This document shows positions 8,594 to 16,762 of a stretch of 64,000 nucleotides of DNA, in pieces. The position numbers and the translations under genes are program-made. The notes below the pieces were generated by a model. It was not told where the DNA came from. It saw only the letters and a program-made list of their open reading frames with translations, and did not search any database. This DNA is from Cryptosporangium sp044454545 (GTDB taxonomy: Bacteria > Actinomycetota > Actinomycetes > Mycobacteriales > Cryptosporangiaceae), in assembly GCF_044454545.1 (NCBI RefSeq), contig NZ_JBITDV010000016.1, forward strand, positions 62,001 through 126,000, written 5' to 3'. Position 1 is the first letter of the stretch, and each line of letters begins with the position of its first letter.

Positions 8594-9271
8594 GTGCAAC
8601 ACGAAGTTGGCCCACCGACCGTCGTCGTGAATCCGCCACTGACCGACGACCTCCGTGACCACCTCATCGACATGTGGGCGCGCGTCACGAACGACGGCGG
8701 GTCGGTGGGTTTCGTTCCGCCGGTGACGGCGGCGGACATTCGTCCTACGGCGGCTCGGTCGTTCGAAAAGGTGCGGCAGGGTACCGACGCGCTCGTCTGC
8801 CTCACCATGCCGACCGAAACCGAAAAAACGTGTAAATCACTCCGAAACGGAGCACCTCTAGAAACCCGCCAGAACGCCCAGAACGACCTCGTCCATATCC
8901 CTGGGACCGATCCCGACAATAGGCCCGCTACGAGCCCCTCAGTGCCCCTAACGGGCGAGCGCGTCGTGGCGTGGCTTCTGCTCGCCGAGAGCGAGAGCCT
9001 TCTTCGCCGGCATTGGCGAACGGTCTACCGGGTGCAGGTCGATCCGGACTTCCAGGGCGCCGGACTGGGGACGGCTCTGATGGCGGCGGCCGCCTCCTAC
9101 GCCAAGGAAACGCTCGGGCTGGAAGCGCTGACGTTGATGACGCGCAGCGGCACGGGTGCGGAGCGTTTCTACAAGCGGTGCGGCTATCGCGAGGTCGGCC
9201 GGATCCCCGGCGCGATCCGGGTCGCACCCCACGACAGCCGCGACGAGGTCCATTTCTGGCTGGACCTCTAG
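8594..9271 (+). CDS. GNAT-family N-acetyltransferase with an atypical internal insert
   Basis: 225 residues from GTG 8594, preceded by ggagag. The C-terminal half is clearly GNAT: the acetyl-CoA loop VDPDFQGAGLGTALM, LEALTLMTRSGTGAERFYKRCGY and a terminal HFWLDL strand. The N-terminal half resembles small amino-group acetyltransferases up to DALVCLTM. Between there and VVAWLLL lie about 46 residues (roughly 8815-8960) rich in Asn, Thr and Lys codons ending in A or T, unlike the surrounding codon use. Its stop overlaps the 3' end of the convergent ligase gene. Substrate unknown; whether the insert destroys activity cannot be told. Confidence 0.65.
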   Translation: MQHEVGPPTVVVNPPLTDDLRDHLIDMWARVTNDGGSVGFVPPVTAADIRPTAARSFEKVRQGTDALVCLTMPTETEKTCKSLRNGAPLETRQNAQNDLVHIPGTDPDNRPATSPSVPLTGERVVAWLLLAESESLLRRHWRTVYRVQVDPDFQGAGLGTALMAAAASYAKETLGLEALTLMTRSGTGAERFYKRCGYREVGRIPGAIRVAPHDSRDEVHFWLDL

Positions 9272-10212
9272 ACCCGCTTGATCGCCTGCTCCACCAACTC
9301 CGCCAGCACGGTCCCGAAATCGAGACCAGCCGCCTGCACCGCGATCGGCAGAAGACTCGTCTCGGTGAGGCCCGGCGAGACGTTGACCTCCAGGACCTGG
9401 ATGCCACCGGATTCGTCGACGAGCAGGTCCACACGCGACAGATCGCGGAGCTCGAGGGCATCGTGTGCCGCGACCGCGGTCTCGGCGACCCGCTCGGCCG
9501 TCTCCGGGTCGAGCCGGGCGGGCGCGTGCCACGTAGTGGTGCCGGCGGTGTACCGGGCGGTGTAGTCGTAGATCCCGTCCGCGGGGACGATCTCGACGGC
9601 GGGCAGCGGCTGCGGCCCCATCGCCGACTCGATGATGCTCACCGCGATGTCGGCGCCGCTGGCGAACCGCTCGATCAGCGCGGTGTCGCAGTAGCCGAAG
9701 CAGGCGACCATCGCGCTCGGCAGTTCCTCGACCGTCCGGACGGCCTGGGCACCCAGGCCCGACCCACCCGACGCCGGCTTCACCATCAGCGGCATGCCGA
9801 GCCGCTCGACGATCCGGTCGAGCAGCGTCTGGGCGCCGAGCTCGCGGAACGTCTCGTGCGGCAGCGCGATCCAGTCCGGCGTCGGGAGCCCGACGGCGCG
9901 CAGCTGCGCCTTCGCGGCGGCTTTGTCCCAGGCGACGCGGGACGCGTCCGAGCCCGCGCCCACGTACGGGATGCCGAGCAGGTCGAGCACTCCCCGCAGC
10001 GCCCCGTCCTCGCCGCTGGCGCCGTGCAGCGCGATGAACACAGCGTCGGGCCGCTCGGTCTCCAGCGCGGTCAGCAGGCCGGCGTCGACGTCACGGATCG
10101 TGGCGTCGACGCCACTGCGCCGCAGGGCGTCCGCGACCCGGCGGCCGGAGCGAAGCGACACCTCCCGCTCGTACGAGAGGCCACCGGCCAGGACGAGGAC
10201 GTTCCTGCTCAT
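9268..10212 (-). CDS. D-alanine--D-alanine ligase-family ATP-grasp enzyme
   Basis: 314 residues starting MSRNVLVLAGGLSYEREVSL. It shows the Ddl order: the N-terminal domain with FIALHGASGEDGALRGVLDLLGIPYVG, the ATP-grasp core with PLMVKPASGGSGLGA, and the metal-binding end (VDLLVDESGGIQVLEVNVSPGLTETSLLP). The family joins two D-alanines, or an amino acid to another acid, using ATP. HGxxGEDG and the conserved Asn-x-x-Pro-Gly-x-T are kept, so it should be active. ATG 10212 overlaps the aminotransferase stop (ATGA). It may not be the principal Ddl; the pairing with a PLP aminotransferase suggests a linked amino-acid step. Confidence 0.82.
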   Translation of the reverse strand: MSRNVLVLAGGLSYEREVSLRSGRRVADALRRSGVDATIRDVDAGLLTALETERPDAVFIALHGASGEDGALRGVLDLLGIPYVGAGSDASRVAWDKAAAKAQLRAVGLPTPDWIALPHETFRELGAQTLLDRIVERLGMPLMVKPASGGSGLGAQAVRTVEELPSAMVACFGYCDTALIERFASGADIAVSIIESAMGPQPLPAVEIVPADGIYDYTARYTAGTTTWHAPARLDPETAERVAETAVAAHDALELRDLSRVDLLVDESGGIQVLEVNVSPGLTETSLLPIAVQAAGLDFGTVLAELVEQAIKRV

Positions 10213-11522
10213 GCCAGCTCCGGTCCGGGTGCGAACGAGGTACGGGACACCGGGCCACCGTGCGGACCGCGGCGGACTGCTGCCGGCGTGTTGAAGACCT
10301 GACGCAACTCGGTCTCTTCCTCGACGACCGAGGCCAGCCGGTGGATCCCTTCCCGGATCCGGTCGGGCGAGGCGGACGAGAAACACAACCGCATGTTCTG
10401 CCGCCCGGTGCCGTCGGCGTAGAAGCCGATGCCGGGCACGTAGGCGACCTTGTGAGCCAGCGCGCGGGGCTGCATGGCCTTGGTGTCGAGCCCGTCGCCC
10501 ACCGTGGCCCAGACGAAGAAGCCACCGCGCGGGTGCGTCCACGACACTCCGGCCGGCATGTGCGTCGACAACGCGTCGAGCATCACGTCACGGCGCTCGC
10601 GGTAGATCTCCCGGAACACCTTCAGCTGCTCGCGCCACGGGTACTTGCCCAGGTACTCCGACGCGATCATCTGCGTCAGCATGGCCGGGCTCAGGATCTG
10701 CGACTCGTTCACCAGCACGAGCTTCTCGCGGACGGCCGGGGGCGCCAGCACCCAGCCGGTGCGCAGGCCGGCGCCGAACATCTTCGAGCACGACCCGAGG
10801 TAGATCACCCGGTCGGACGAGCGGGCCCGCAGCGCCTGGCCCGGCCCGTCTTCGAAGCCCAGCAGCCCGTACGGGTTGTCCTCGATGATCAGCAGGTCGT
10901 ACTTCTCGGCCAGCTCGACGATCGCGTCCCGGCGGTCCTCGGTCAGCGTCACCCCGGTCGGGTTCTGGAAGTTCGGCACCGTGTACAGGAACTTCACCCG
11001 CCGGCCTTCAGCCGCGAGACGGCGAAGCGTCTCGTCCAGCAAAGAAGGTATGAGACCGGAAGAGTCCATCGGGACGTGCACCACCTCGGCCTCGGCCGCG
11101 GCGAACGTGCCGAGCGCCCCGACGTAGGAGGGGCCTTCGGCGAGCACGACGTCGCCCGGGTCGAGGAACAGGTGGGAGACCAGGTCGAGGCCCTGCTGGG
11201 AGCCGACCGTGATGACGACGTCCTCGGCCGAGCCGAGTACCCCTTCGACGGCCATGACCTCGCACACGAGCTCACGCAGCCGCAGATCACCCTGGCCGGT
11301 GCCGTACTGCAGCGCCTCGGCGCCGCGGTCGCGGATCAGTGCGGCGGTCAGGTCGGCGATCTCGTCGAGCGGAAGTGCGGACACGAACGGCGACCCACCT
11401 GCCAGCGACACGATCTCCGGCCGGCTCGCCATGGCGAACAGTGCGCGAACCTCGGAGACGGTCATGCCGCGCATCCGCCCGGCGTAGCGATCGGTGTAGT
11501 CGTCCAGTGTCGTGCCGCTCAT
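10209..11522 (-). CDS. PLP-dependent aminotransferase (class I/II, LysN/2-aminoadipate type)
   Basis: 437 residues from ATG 11522, preceded by GGAAGG. It begins MSGTTLDDYTDRYAGRM and shows fold-type I features: GGSPFVSALP, LQYGTGQGDLRLRE, TVGSQQGLDL, the NPTGVTL segment, EDNPYG, and the PLP lysine in YLGSCSKMFGAGLRTGW. No GntR DNA-binding domain is attached, so it is an enzyme, not a MocR regulator. It is translationally coupled to the downstream ATP-grasp ligase. Substrate is inferred from family resemblance only. Confidence 0.85.
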   Translation of the reverse strand: MSGTTLDDYTDRYAGRMRGMTVSEVRALFAMASRPEIVSLAGGSPFVSALPLDEIADLTAALIRDRGAEALQYGTGQGDLRLRELVCEVMAVEGVLGSAEDVVITVGSQQGLDLVSHLFLDPGDVVLAEGPSYVGALGTFAAAEAEVVHVPMDSSGLIPSLLDETLRRLAAEGRRVKFLYTVPNFQNPTGVTLTEDRRDAIVELAEKYDLLIIEDNPYGLLGFEDGPGQALRARSSDRVIYLGSCSKMFGAGLRTGWVLAPPAVREKLVLVNESQILSPAMLTQMIASEYLGKYPWREQLKVFREIYRERRDVMLDALSTHMPAGVSWTHPRGGFFVWATVGDGLDTKAMQPRALAHKVAYVPGIGFYADGTGRQNMRLCFSSASPDRIREGIHRLASVVEEETELRQVFNTPAAVRRGPHGGPVSRTSFAPGPELA

Positions 11523-11730
11523 GCGCTCGCCTTCCGCATCGACAGTGCCGTCGAGCATTCTGCGGCTCGATCACCCACTCCGACCAAGCCAATTAGCCGG
11601 TCCAGCCGGGATCGAGCCCCTCAGCCAGACTACCGACCAGCGCGTCGGACCCTTCCGCACCACCGGGTACGCCTTTACCATGATCAATCGGGCGGACCCC
11701 GAGCTGATCTCGAAGGAGGTCGATCCGCTG

Positions 11731-12360
11731 ATGTCACGTCGGCTGGTCAGCCTCACGCTCGACACGCTGGAAGATCTTCCGACCCGGTGCCGGTCGTGCG
11801 TGTTCTGGGAACTCGACCCGGTCAGTCAGGACCGGGCGATCGAGTGCGGCGATCCGGGGCTGGAAAAGGAAGCCTGGATCTCGAGCACGCTGCTCGAATG
11901 GGGCTCCTGCGGCAAGCTCGCGTACGTCGACGGCGTCCCGGCCGGTTACGTGCTGTTCGCCCCGCCGGCGTACGTACCGCGGTCGGTGGCGTTCCCGACC
12001 AGCCCGGTCAGCGGTGACGCCGCCCTGCTGATGACGGCCTACATCGTGCCTCAGTTCGTCGGAGGCGGCCTGGGACGCATGCTGGTACAGGGAGTGGCCA
12101 AGGACCTCACCAAGCGCGGTGTGAAGGCGATCGAGGCGTTCGCGGACGCCCGGTGGGACCAGCCCGAGTGCCTGGTCCCCGCCGACTACCTGCTCGCGGT
12201 GGGCTTCAAGACCGTCCGGCCGCACCCGCGCTGGCCGAGGCTGCGCCTCGACCTGCGCACGGCGCTCTCCTGGAAGTCCGACGTCGAGTATGCGCTGGAG
12301 AAGCTGCTGGGCTCGATGAGCCCCTCGCTGGCGCTCGGCCCCGCCCACCGCTCCAGCTGA
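11731..12360 (+). CDS. GNAT-family acetyltransferase, conserved in actinobacteria next to parAB/trx
   Basis: 209 residues starting MSRRLVSLTLDTLEDLPTRC. The ATG at 11731 is 11 bases after AAGGAGG; an upstream in-frame ATG (11680) lacks such a site. A Cys pair (RCRSCVFWE) occurs near the start, followed by acetyltransferase core LMTAYIVPQFVGGGLGRMLVQ and the FADARWDQPECLVPADYLLAVGF region. It is divergent from the aminotransferase operon and converges with the amidase gene 13 bp away. Function beyond acetyl transfer is not established. Confidence 0.8.
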   Translation: MSRRLVSLTLDTLEDLPTRCRSCVFWELDPVSQDRAIECGDPGLEKEAWISSTLLEWGSCGKLAYVDGVPAGYVLFAPPAYVPRSVAFPTSPVSGDAALLMTAYIVPQFVGGGLGRMLVQGVAKDLTKRGVKAIEAFADARWDQPECLVPADYLLAVGFKTVRPHPRWPRLRLDLRTALSWKSDVEYALEKLLGSMSPSLALGPAHRSS

Positions 12361-12372
12361 CGCGGACCCGTA

Positions 12373-13527
12373 TCAGCTGAACTGCATGGCCTTGAGGGCC
12401 GACAGGTCGAGGGATCCGGTCTTCACGTCGGCCTCGACCGGCAGGAACACCCGCTGCACGGCGATCAGGATCGCCTCCGCGACCGTGTCGCGGAACGCGG
12501 GGTCGATCAGCCGCTGACGGTCGATCGGCGAGCTCAAGTAGCCGAGCTCGATCTGGACGGCGGGCATCCGGGTCAGCCGCAGGATCTCCCAGGTCTTCGC
12601 GTGCGTGTGGCAGTCCAGCAACCCGGTGCGGGCGGCGATCTCCCGCTGCACCAGGCCGGCCAGCCGCTCCCCCACCGTCGAGCTGACGCCGGACCCGGTA
12701 CCGAAGTGGTACGTCGCGACGCCGTTCGCGGCCGGGTTCGGGTTGCTGTCGATGTGCAGGCTGATCAGCAGGTCGGCACCGAGCGTGTTCGCGAGTGCCG
12801 CGCGCTCGGCGCCGGTGCGCTCGTGGTCGCGGCCCCGGGTGAGGTCGGCGCGGACGCCGATCGCGGAGAACCGGCCCTCGAGCCGGTTGGCCAGGTCGTA
12901 GACGAGGTGCGCCTCGGTCCACGTCATCGGACCGTCTTGAGCCATCATGCCGGGGTCGTTGCCGCCGTGGCCCGGGTCGATGACCACGCGCTTGCCCGAG
13001 AGCGCCGGCCCGGCGTGGTAGAGCATCGCGGACTCGCGGAGCAGTTGCGGACGCCCACCGACGACCTTCCGGCCCAGCTGGCGCAGTGCACGCATCGTGA
13101 GCGTGCCCATCGTGCCGTCGGCCGCCAGGCCGACCTCACGCTGGAACGCCCGGAGTGCGGTCTCGGTGCGCTGGCCGAAGATGCCGTCCGCGCGCCCGAC
13201 GTCGTAGCCCATCTCGAGCAGACGCTCTTGCAACGTGCGGACGTCGTCGCCGAGCAGGGGCTCGCTGACCGAGCGGTGCAGGACGCGATCGCCGAGCCGC
13301 CAGCGGGCCGCGACCAGCGAACGCCAGGTCTCCGGCCCGACGACGCCGTCGACGCTCAGCCCGCGGGCCTGCTGGAACTCCCGCAGCGCGAGCTCGCAGA
13401 CCGCGTCGAAGAGGACGTCTTCCGGCGCTTCGGTGGTGTCAGCATCGGCGATCAACCCCAACGTCACCAGCGTCGACTTGACCTCGGCGGCCGCCGGACC
13501 CGTGGTGCCACGCTTGATGAACTGCAT
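12373..13527 (-). CDS. N-acetylmuramoyl-L-alanine amidase with two peptidoglycan-binding domains (CwlM-like)
   Basis: 384 residues from ATG 13527 (AAGGAG upstream; an ATG 21 bases earlier is less likely). Two PG_binding_1 repeats (around FQQARGLSVDGVVGPETW and FQREVGLAADGTMGTLTM) precede an Amidase_3 domain with VIDPGHGGNDPG, the SLHIDSNPN metal-site segment and the catalytic VQIELGYLSS. There is no signal peptide or membrane segment. The mycobacterial homologue CwlM is cytoplasmic and regulates MurA when phosphorylated by PknB, so this protein may be regulatory rather than lytic. That role is inferred from the family. Confidence 0.85.
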   Translation of the reverse strand: MQFIKRGTTGPAAAEVKSTLVTLGLIADADTTEAPEDVLFDAVCELALREFQQARGLSVDGVVGPETWRSLVAARWRLGDRVLHRSVSEPLLGDDVRTLQERLLEMGYDVGRADGIFGQRTETALRAFQREVGLAADGTMGTLTMRALRQLGRKVVGGRPQLLRESAMLYHAGPALSGKRVVIDPGHGGNDPGMMAQDGPMTWTEAHLVYDLANRLEGRFSAIGVRADLTRGRDHERTGAERAALANTLGADLLISLHIDSNPNPAANGVATYHFGTGSGVSSTVGERLAGLVQREIAARTGLLDCHTHAKTWEILRLTRMPAVQIELGYLSSPIDRQRLIDPAFRDTVAEAILIAVQRVFLPVEADVKTGSLDLSALKAMQFS

Positions 13528-13738
13528 GGGGTCAGTCGCTCCTTCCATCCACGACCCTTCGGTCGGGGGAACCGAATAGGGGAACCGGCCGGAAGACCTC
13601 CGGACCGGCTTGGGGCCGCGACCAACGACCGTAACGCGTCGCGGCTACGACAGCGCACCGTAGCGTGCCACGGCGAGTCGCGTGTCGGGTATGTGCCCCT
13701 TGATCGGTGCCTCGTACCCGCTTGTCCGAACAACGAAA

Positions 13739-13767
13739 AGCTCCGGCCGCGTGGTGCGGCCGGAGCT
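13739..13767 (-). terminator. Intrinsic terminator of trxA
   Basis: A perfect 12-bp stem (agctccggccgc / gcggccggagct) with a 5-base loop, followed on the minus strand by TTTTCGTTGTT. It lies 23 bp after the trxA stop. Confidence 0.88.
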
Positions 13768-13790
13768 ACGTGCTCTACCAGCGCAAACGC

Positions 13791-14114
13791 TTACAGAGCG
13801 CTCTCGATCATCTTGACGATCTGGCCCTTCGGCTGCGCGCCGATGATCGTGTTGACCTGCTCGCCGCCCTTGAACACGGTGATCGTCGGGATCGACATCA
13901 CTCCGTAGTCGCGGGCGGTGTTCGGGTTCTCGTCGATGTTGAGCTTGACCAGCTGGATCTTCTCGCCCAGCTCCGCGGCGATCTCGTCGAGCACGGGCGA
14001 GACCTTGCGGCACGGGCCGCACCACTCGGCCCAGAAGTCGACGACGACCGGCGTGTCGCTCTGCAGAACGTCGGCGGTCCAGCTGGCGTCCGTGACGGCC
14101 TTGGCGTTGGCCAT
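13791..14114 (-). CDS. trxA: Thioredoxin
   Basis: 107 residues, the standard length, from ATG 14114 behind GAAGGAG. The active site WCGPC has cysteines at 32 and 35, with the conserved cis-proline segment SIPTITVFKGG. It reduces protein disulfides in the cytoplasm and is recharged by the thioredoxin reductase 53 bp upstream in the same operon. Confidence 0.97.
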   Translation of the reverse strand: MANAKAVTDASWTADVLQSDTPVVVDFWAEWCGPCRKVSPVLDEIAAELGEKIQLVKLNIDENPNTARDYGVMSIPTITVFKGGEQVNTIIGAQPKGQIVKMIESAL

Positions 14115-14167
14115 GGCTTTCTCCTTCTTCGGGGTGGTACGACCCGGCAAACGGGATGGTAGGGGAT

Positions 14168-15106
14168 TTATTCGGTCAGAGCGGCGACGTACTTCTCGGC
14201 GTCGAGCGCCGCGACACAACCCGTTCCGGCAGCGGTGATCGCCTGCCGGTAGGTGTGGTCGACCAGGTCGCCACACGCGAACACGCCGGGCACGTTGGTG
14301 CGGGTGCTCGGAGCGTCGACCTTCACGTAGCCCTCGGGGTCGATCTCGACCTTGCCCTGGAAGAGGGCACTGCGCGGGTCGTGACCGATCGCGATGAACA
14401 CGCCCTCGGCGTCGATCACCGACTCGTCACCGGTGACCGTGTCCTTCAGCCGGACGCCGACCACCTTGCCGCCCTCACCGAGGATCTCGGTCGGGATGCT
14501 GTTGACCCGGAAGTCGATCTTGTCGTTCGCCTTCGCGCGGTCGACCATGATCTGCGAGGCGCGGAACTCGTCGCGCCGGTGGACGATCGTCACCGTGTCG
14601 CCGAAGCGGGTGAGGAACGTCGCCTCCTCCATCGCCGAGTCGCCGCCGCCGATGACCGCGATCTTCTTGTTCTTGAAGAAGAACCCGTCACAGGTCGCAC
14701 AGGCCGACACGCCGTGGCCGAGCAACTCCTGCTCGCCGGGGATGTTGAGCGGGCGCCAGGCCGAACCGGTCGCGAGGATCACCGCGCGGGCCTTGTACTC
14801 GCGCTGGCCCACCTTCACGACCTTGATCGGGCCGGACAGGTCGACCTCGGTGACGTCGTCGGTCAGCAGCTCGGCGCCGAACGCCTCGGCCTGCTTACGC
14901 ATGTTGTCCATCAGGTCGGGACCGTCGATCCCGCCCGGGAAACCGGGGAAGTTCTCCACCTCGGTAGTCGTCATCAGCGCGCCACCGGACTGCACGCCCT
15001 CGAACACCAGCGGCTTCAGGGACGCCCGGGCGGTGTAGACGGCTGCGGTGTAACCAGCCGGACCGGACCCGATGATGATCACGTTCCGGATCTCTTCGCT
15101 GCCCAC
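14168..15106 (-). CDS. trxB: Thioredoxin-disulfide reductase
   Basis: 312 residues. FAD motif GSGPAGYTAAVYTARA near the start, redox pair CATC at 136-139, NADPH motif GGGDSAMEEA, and C-terminal GVFACGDL. It transfers electrons from NADPH to TrxA. The start is GTG 15106, eight bases after AGGAGG; upstream in-frame codons do not look like TrxB. It is cotranscribed with trxA. Confidence 0.96.
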   Translation of the reverse strand: MGSEEIRNVIIIGSGPAGYTAAVYTARASLKPLVFEGVQSGGALMTTTEVENFPGFPGGIDGPDLMDNMRKQAEAFGAELLTDDVTEVDLSGPIKVVKVGQREYKARAVILATGSAWRPLNIPGEQELLGHGVSACATCDGFFFKNKKIAVIGGGDSAMEEATFLTRFGDTVTIVHRRDEFRASQIMVDRAKANDKIDFRVNSIPTEILGEGGKVVGVRLKDTVTGDESVIDAEGVFIAIGHDPRSALFQGKVEIDPEGYVKVDAPSTRTNVPGVFACGDLVDHTYRQAITAAGTGCVAALDAEKYVAALTE

Positions 15107-15192
15107 GTCTTCCTCCTGATTGCCGTGACAGTCACGCAAACGCCATGGTAGGTGCCCGCATTCCCGGGCCCGGGCCGAGCCGCGGGTCACAT

Positions 15193-16110
15193 TCAGCGCG
15201 CGACGGTGGTGCGCGCCCGTTCGTCGCCGGCTCCGCCGATCCCGCAGTTCGCTCCAGCGGCGACCACCACGAGCCGGCCGGGGTCGGTGTCCTCGGTCAC
15301 GATGACGACCGCAGGCGTTCCCTCCAGGGTCGCGTAGTCGACCGCCAGGGGCTGCCCGAGACCGAGCGCGCCCAGACAGGCGGCGAGCTCCGTCGGCCTC
15401 GTCAGCCGCTGCAGTGCGCCCAGGGTGTCCGCTGCGGGCACCGGCGGCGACCCCACCTTCGTCGGCGGCGCCGCCTCCGGCAGCTGCTTCGTGTCCTGGG
15501 TCGGACCGGAGAGCATGGCGCGGGCCTGCTGCCCGAGTTCCGCGGTCGAGTACGAGGTACCGGAGACGTGGACGCCACCCGGCGCGGCCGGTGCGGCCAG
15601 CGCGCTCGGCGCGGAGTCACCGGCGGACGACGTGCTCGCGGAGTCGTCGCTCGCCGGCTCGACCGACCTGAATACCCCGACGCCGCAGAGGGCGATCAGC
15701 GCGACCGCGGCCACCGCCGCGACCCACTGGCCGACCTTGGCGCGGCTCCGGCGCGAACGAGCCGCTCGCTGAGCGCTGAGCCGATCGTCCGGTTCCGGAG
15801 ACACCCACGGGCCTGCCGGGCCGTCCTCGTCGCTCTCCGAGGGCCGCGGACGCCCCTCGGGACGACGCCGGAGCGGCGGTTCGGCGGCCAGCGCGGCCTC
15901 GAGGCGTGCGGCCACGTCGTCGGGCATGGGGGCCTCGTCGAGGTCGCCGAGCGCGGTCGTGATGCCGGGCAGCGAGGCGGTCAGCTGCCGGTAGGCGTCG
16001 GCCCATTCCTGGTCGGTCGCGATCCGCCCGGCGACCGCGTCGCCGTCCGGGGTGCCGTCGAGGAGGCCTTCGGCGAAGTCCGCCAGTTGATCGAGTTCGG
16101 ACGGTGTCAC
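15193..16110 (-). CDS. Membrane anti-sigma factor candidate for SigM
   Basis: 305 residues from GTG 16110, which overlaps the sigM stop (GTGA) and has GGAAGGAGG upstream. A cytoplasmic helical, acidic N-terminus (ELDQLADFAEGLLDG) is followed by a basic, disordered stretch, one membrane segment (VAAVAAVALIALCGVGVF, about 185-205) and a ~100-residue extracytoplasmic domain ending in VVVAAGANCGIGGAGDERA. Position after an ECF sigma gene and this topology fit an anti-sigma factor. There is no zinc HxxxCxxC motif, so it is not a classical ZAS protein. The partner assignment is inference. Confidence 0.68.
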   Translation of the reverse strand: MTPSELDQLADFAEGLLDGTPDGDAVAGRIATDQEWADAYRQLTASLPGITTALGDLDEAPMPDDVAARLEAALAAEPPLRRRPEGRPRPSESDEDGPAGPWVSPEPDDRLSAQRAARSRRSRAKVGQWVAAVAAVALIALCGVGVFRSVEPASDDSASTSSAGDSAPSALAAPAAPGGVHVSGTSYSTAELGQQARAMLSGPTQDTKQLPEAAPPTKVGSPPVPAADTLGALQRLTRPTELAACLGALGLGQPLAVDYATLEGTPAVVIVTEDTDPGRLVVVAAGANCGIGGAGDERARTTVAR

Positions 16111-16718
16111 CGAGCACCTCCTTCCGTGGGCTCTTCCGTGGGTTCGACGCGTCGCCCGCCGTCCGGGTTCCGGAGATGGCCCAGACGCAGAGCCAGACGC
16201 GCCCGGCCGCGGGCGCAGCGGCTCTTCACAGTGCCGACCGCTATCCCCAGCATCTCCGCGACGTCCGCCACCGGATGGCCCTGCACGTCGACCAGCACCA
16301 GCGCGATGCGTTGGTCGTCCGGGAGCTCGAACAGCGCGGCCCGGACGTCGATCGCCGTTTCACGTGAAGCGATCGGATCGTTCGGGGCGGCGGGAGCCCG
16401 GCCGTCGTCCTCCGGGAGGGGGACCGTGGGGCGCGCCTGCCTCCTGCGCACCCGGTCGAGGCAGGCGTTGACCACGATCCGGTGCATCCAGGTGGTGACG
16501 GCCGCTTCTCCGCGGTAGCTGCCGGCCGACCGGTACGCGGAGAGAAGCGCGTCCTGGAGTGCGTCCGCGGCGTCCTCGGTGTTGCCGAGCGTCCGCAGCG
16601 CGACGGCCCACAACCGGTCCCGGTGCCGCCGGACGAGTTCGGCGAAGGCCTCGGAGTCCCCGTCCACGTGGGCGTGCAGCAGGCTCCGGTCGTCGAGCCC
16701 GCTGTGCGGCGGTCGCAT
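16107..16718 (-). CDS. sigM: ECF RNA polymerase sigma factor, SigM type
   Basis: 203 residues. Region 2 runs from AFAELVRRHRDRLWAVALRTLGN through EDAADALQDALLSAY and TTWMHRIVVNACLDRVRR; region 4 contains LPDDQRIALVLVDVQGHPVADVAEMLGIAVGTVKSRCARGRARL. ECF sigma factors direct stress- or envelope-responsive transcription. The position between trxB and the murJ cluster matches SigM of other actinobacteria. The coding sequence contains a near-parS palindrome at 16357. Confidence 0.93.
   Translation of the reverse strand: MRPPHSGLDDRSLLHAHVDGDSEAFAELVRRHRDRLWAVALRTLGNTEDAADALQDALLSAYRSAGSYRGEAAVTTWMHRIVVNACLDRVRRRQARPTVPLPEDDGRAPAAPNDPIASRETAIDVRAALFELPDDQRIALVLVDVQGHPVADVAEMLGIAVGTVKSRCARGRARLALRLGHLRNPDGGRRVEPTEEPTEGGAR
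16357..16370. promoter_or_regulatory. parS-like site inside sigM (one mismatch)
   Basis: GTTTCACGTGAAGC matches the parS core at 13 of 14 positions. Additional parS sites scattered within tens of kilobases of oriC are usual in actinobacteria; this one lies 12.5 kb from the parA cluster. Confidence 0.55.
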
Positions 16719-16762
16719 GGACGCAGAGACTAGAGCCTGACCGCCACCGGCAGGTGGACGGC

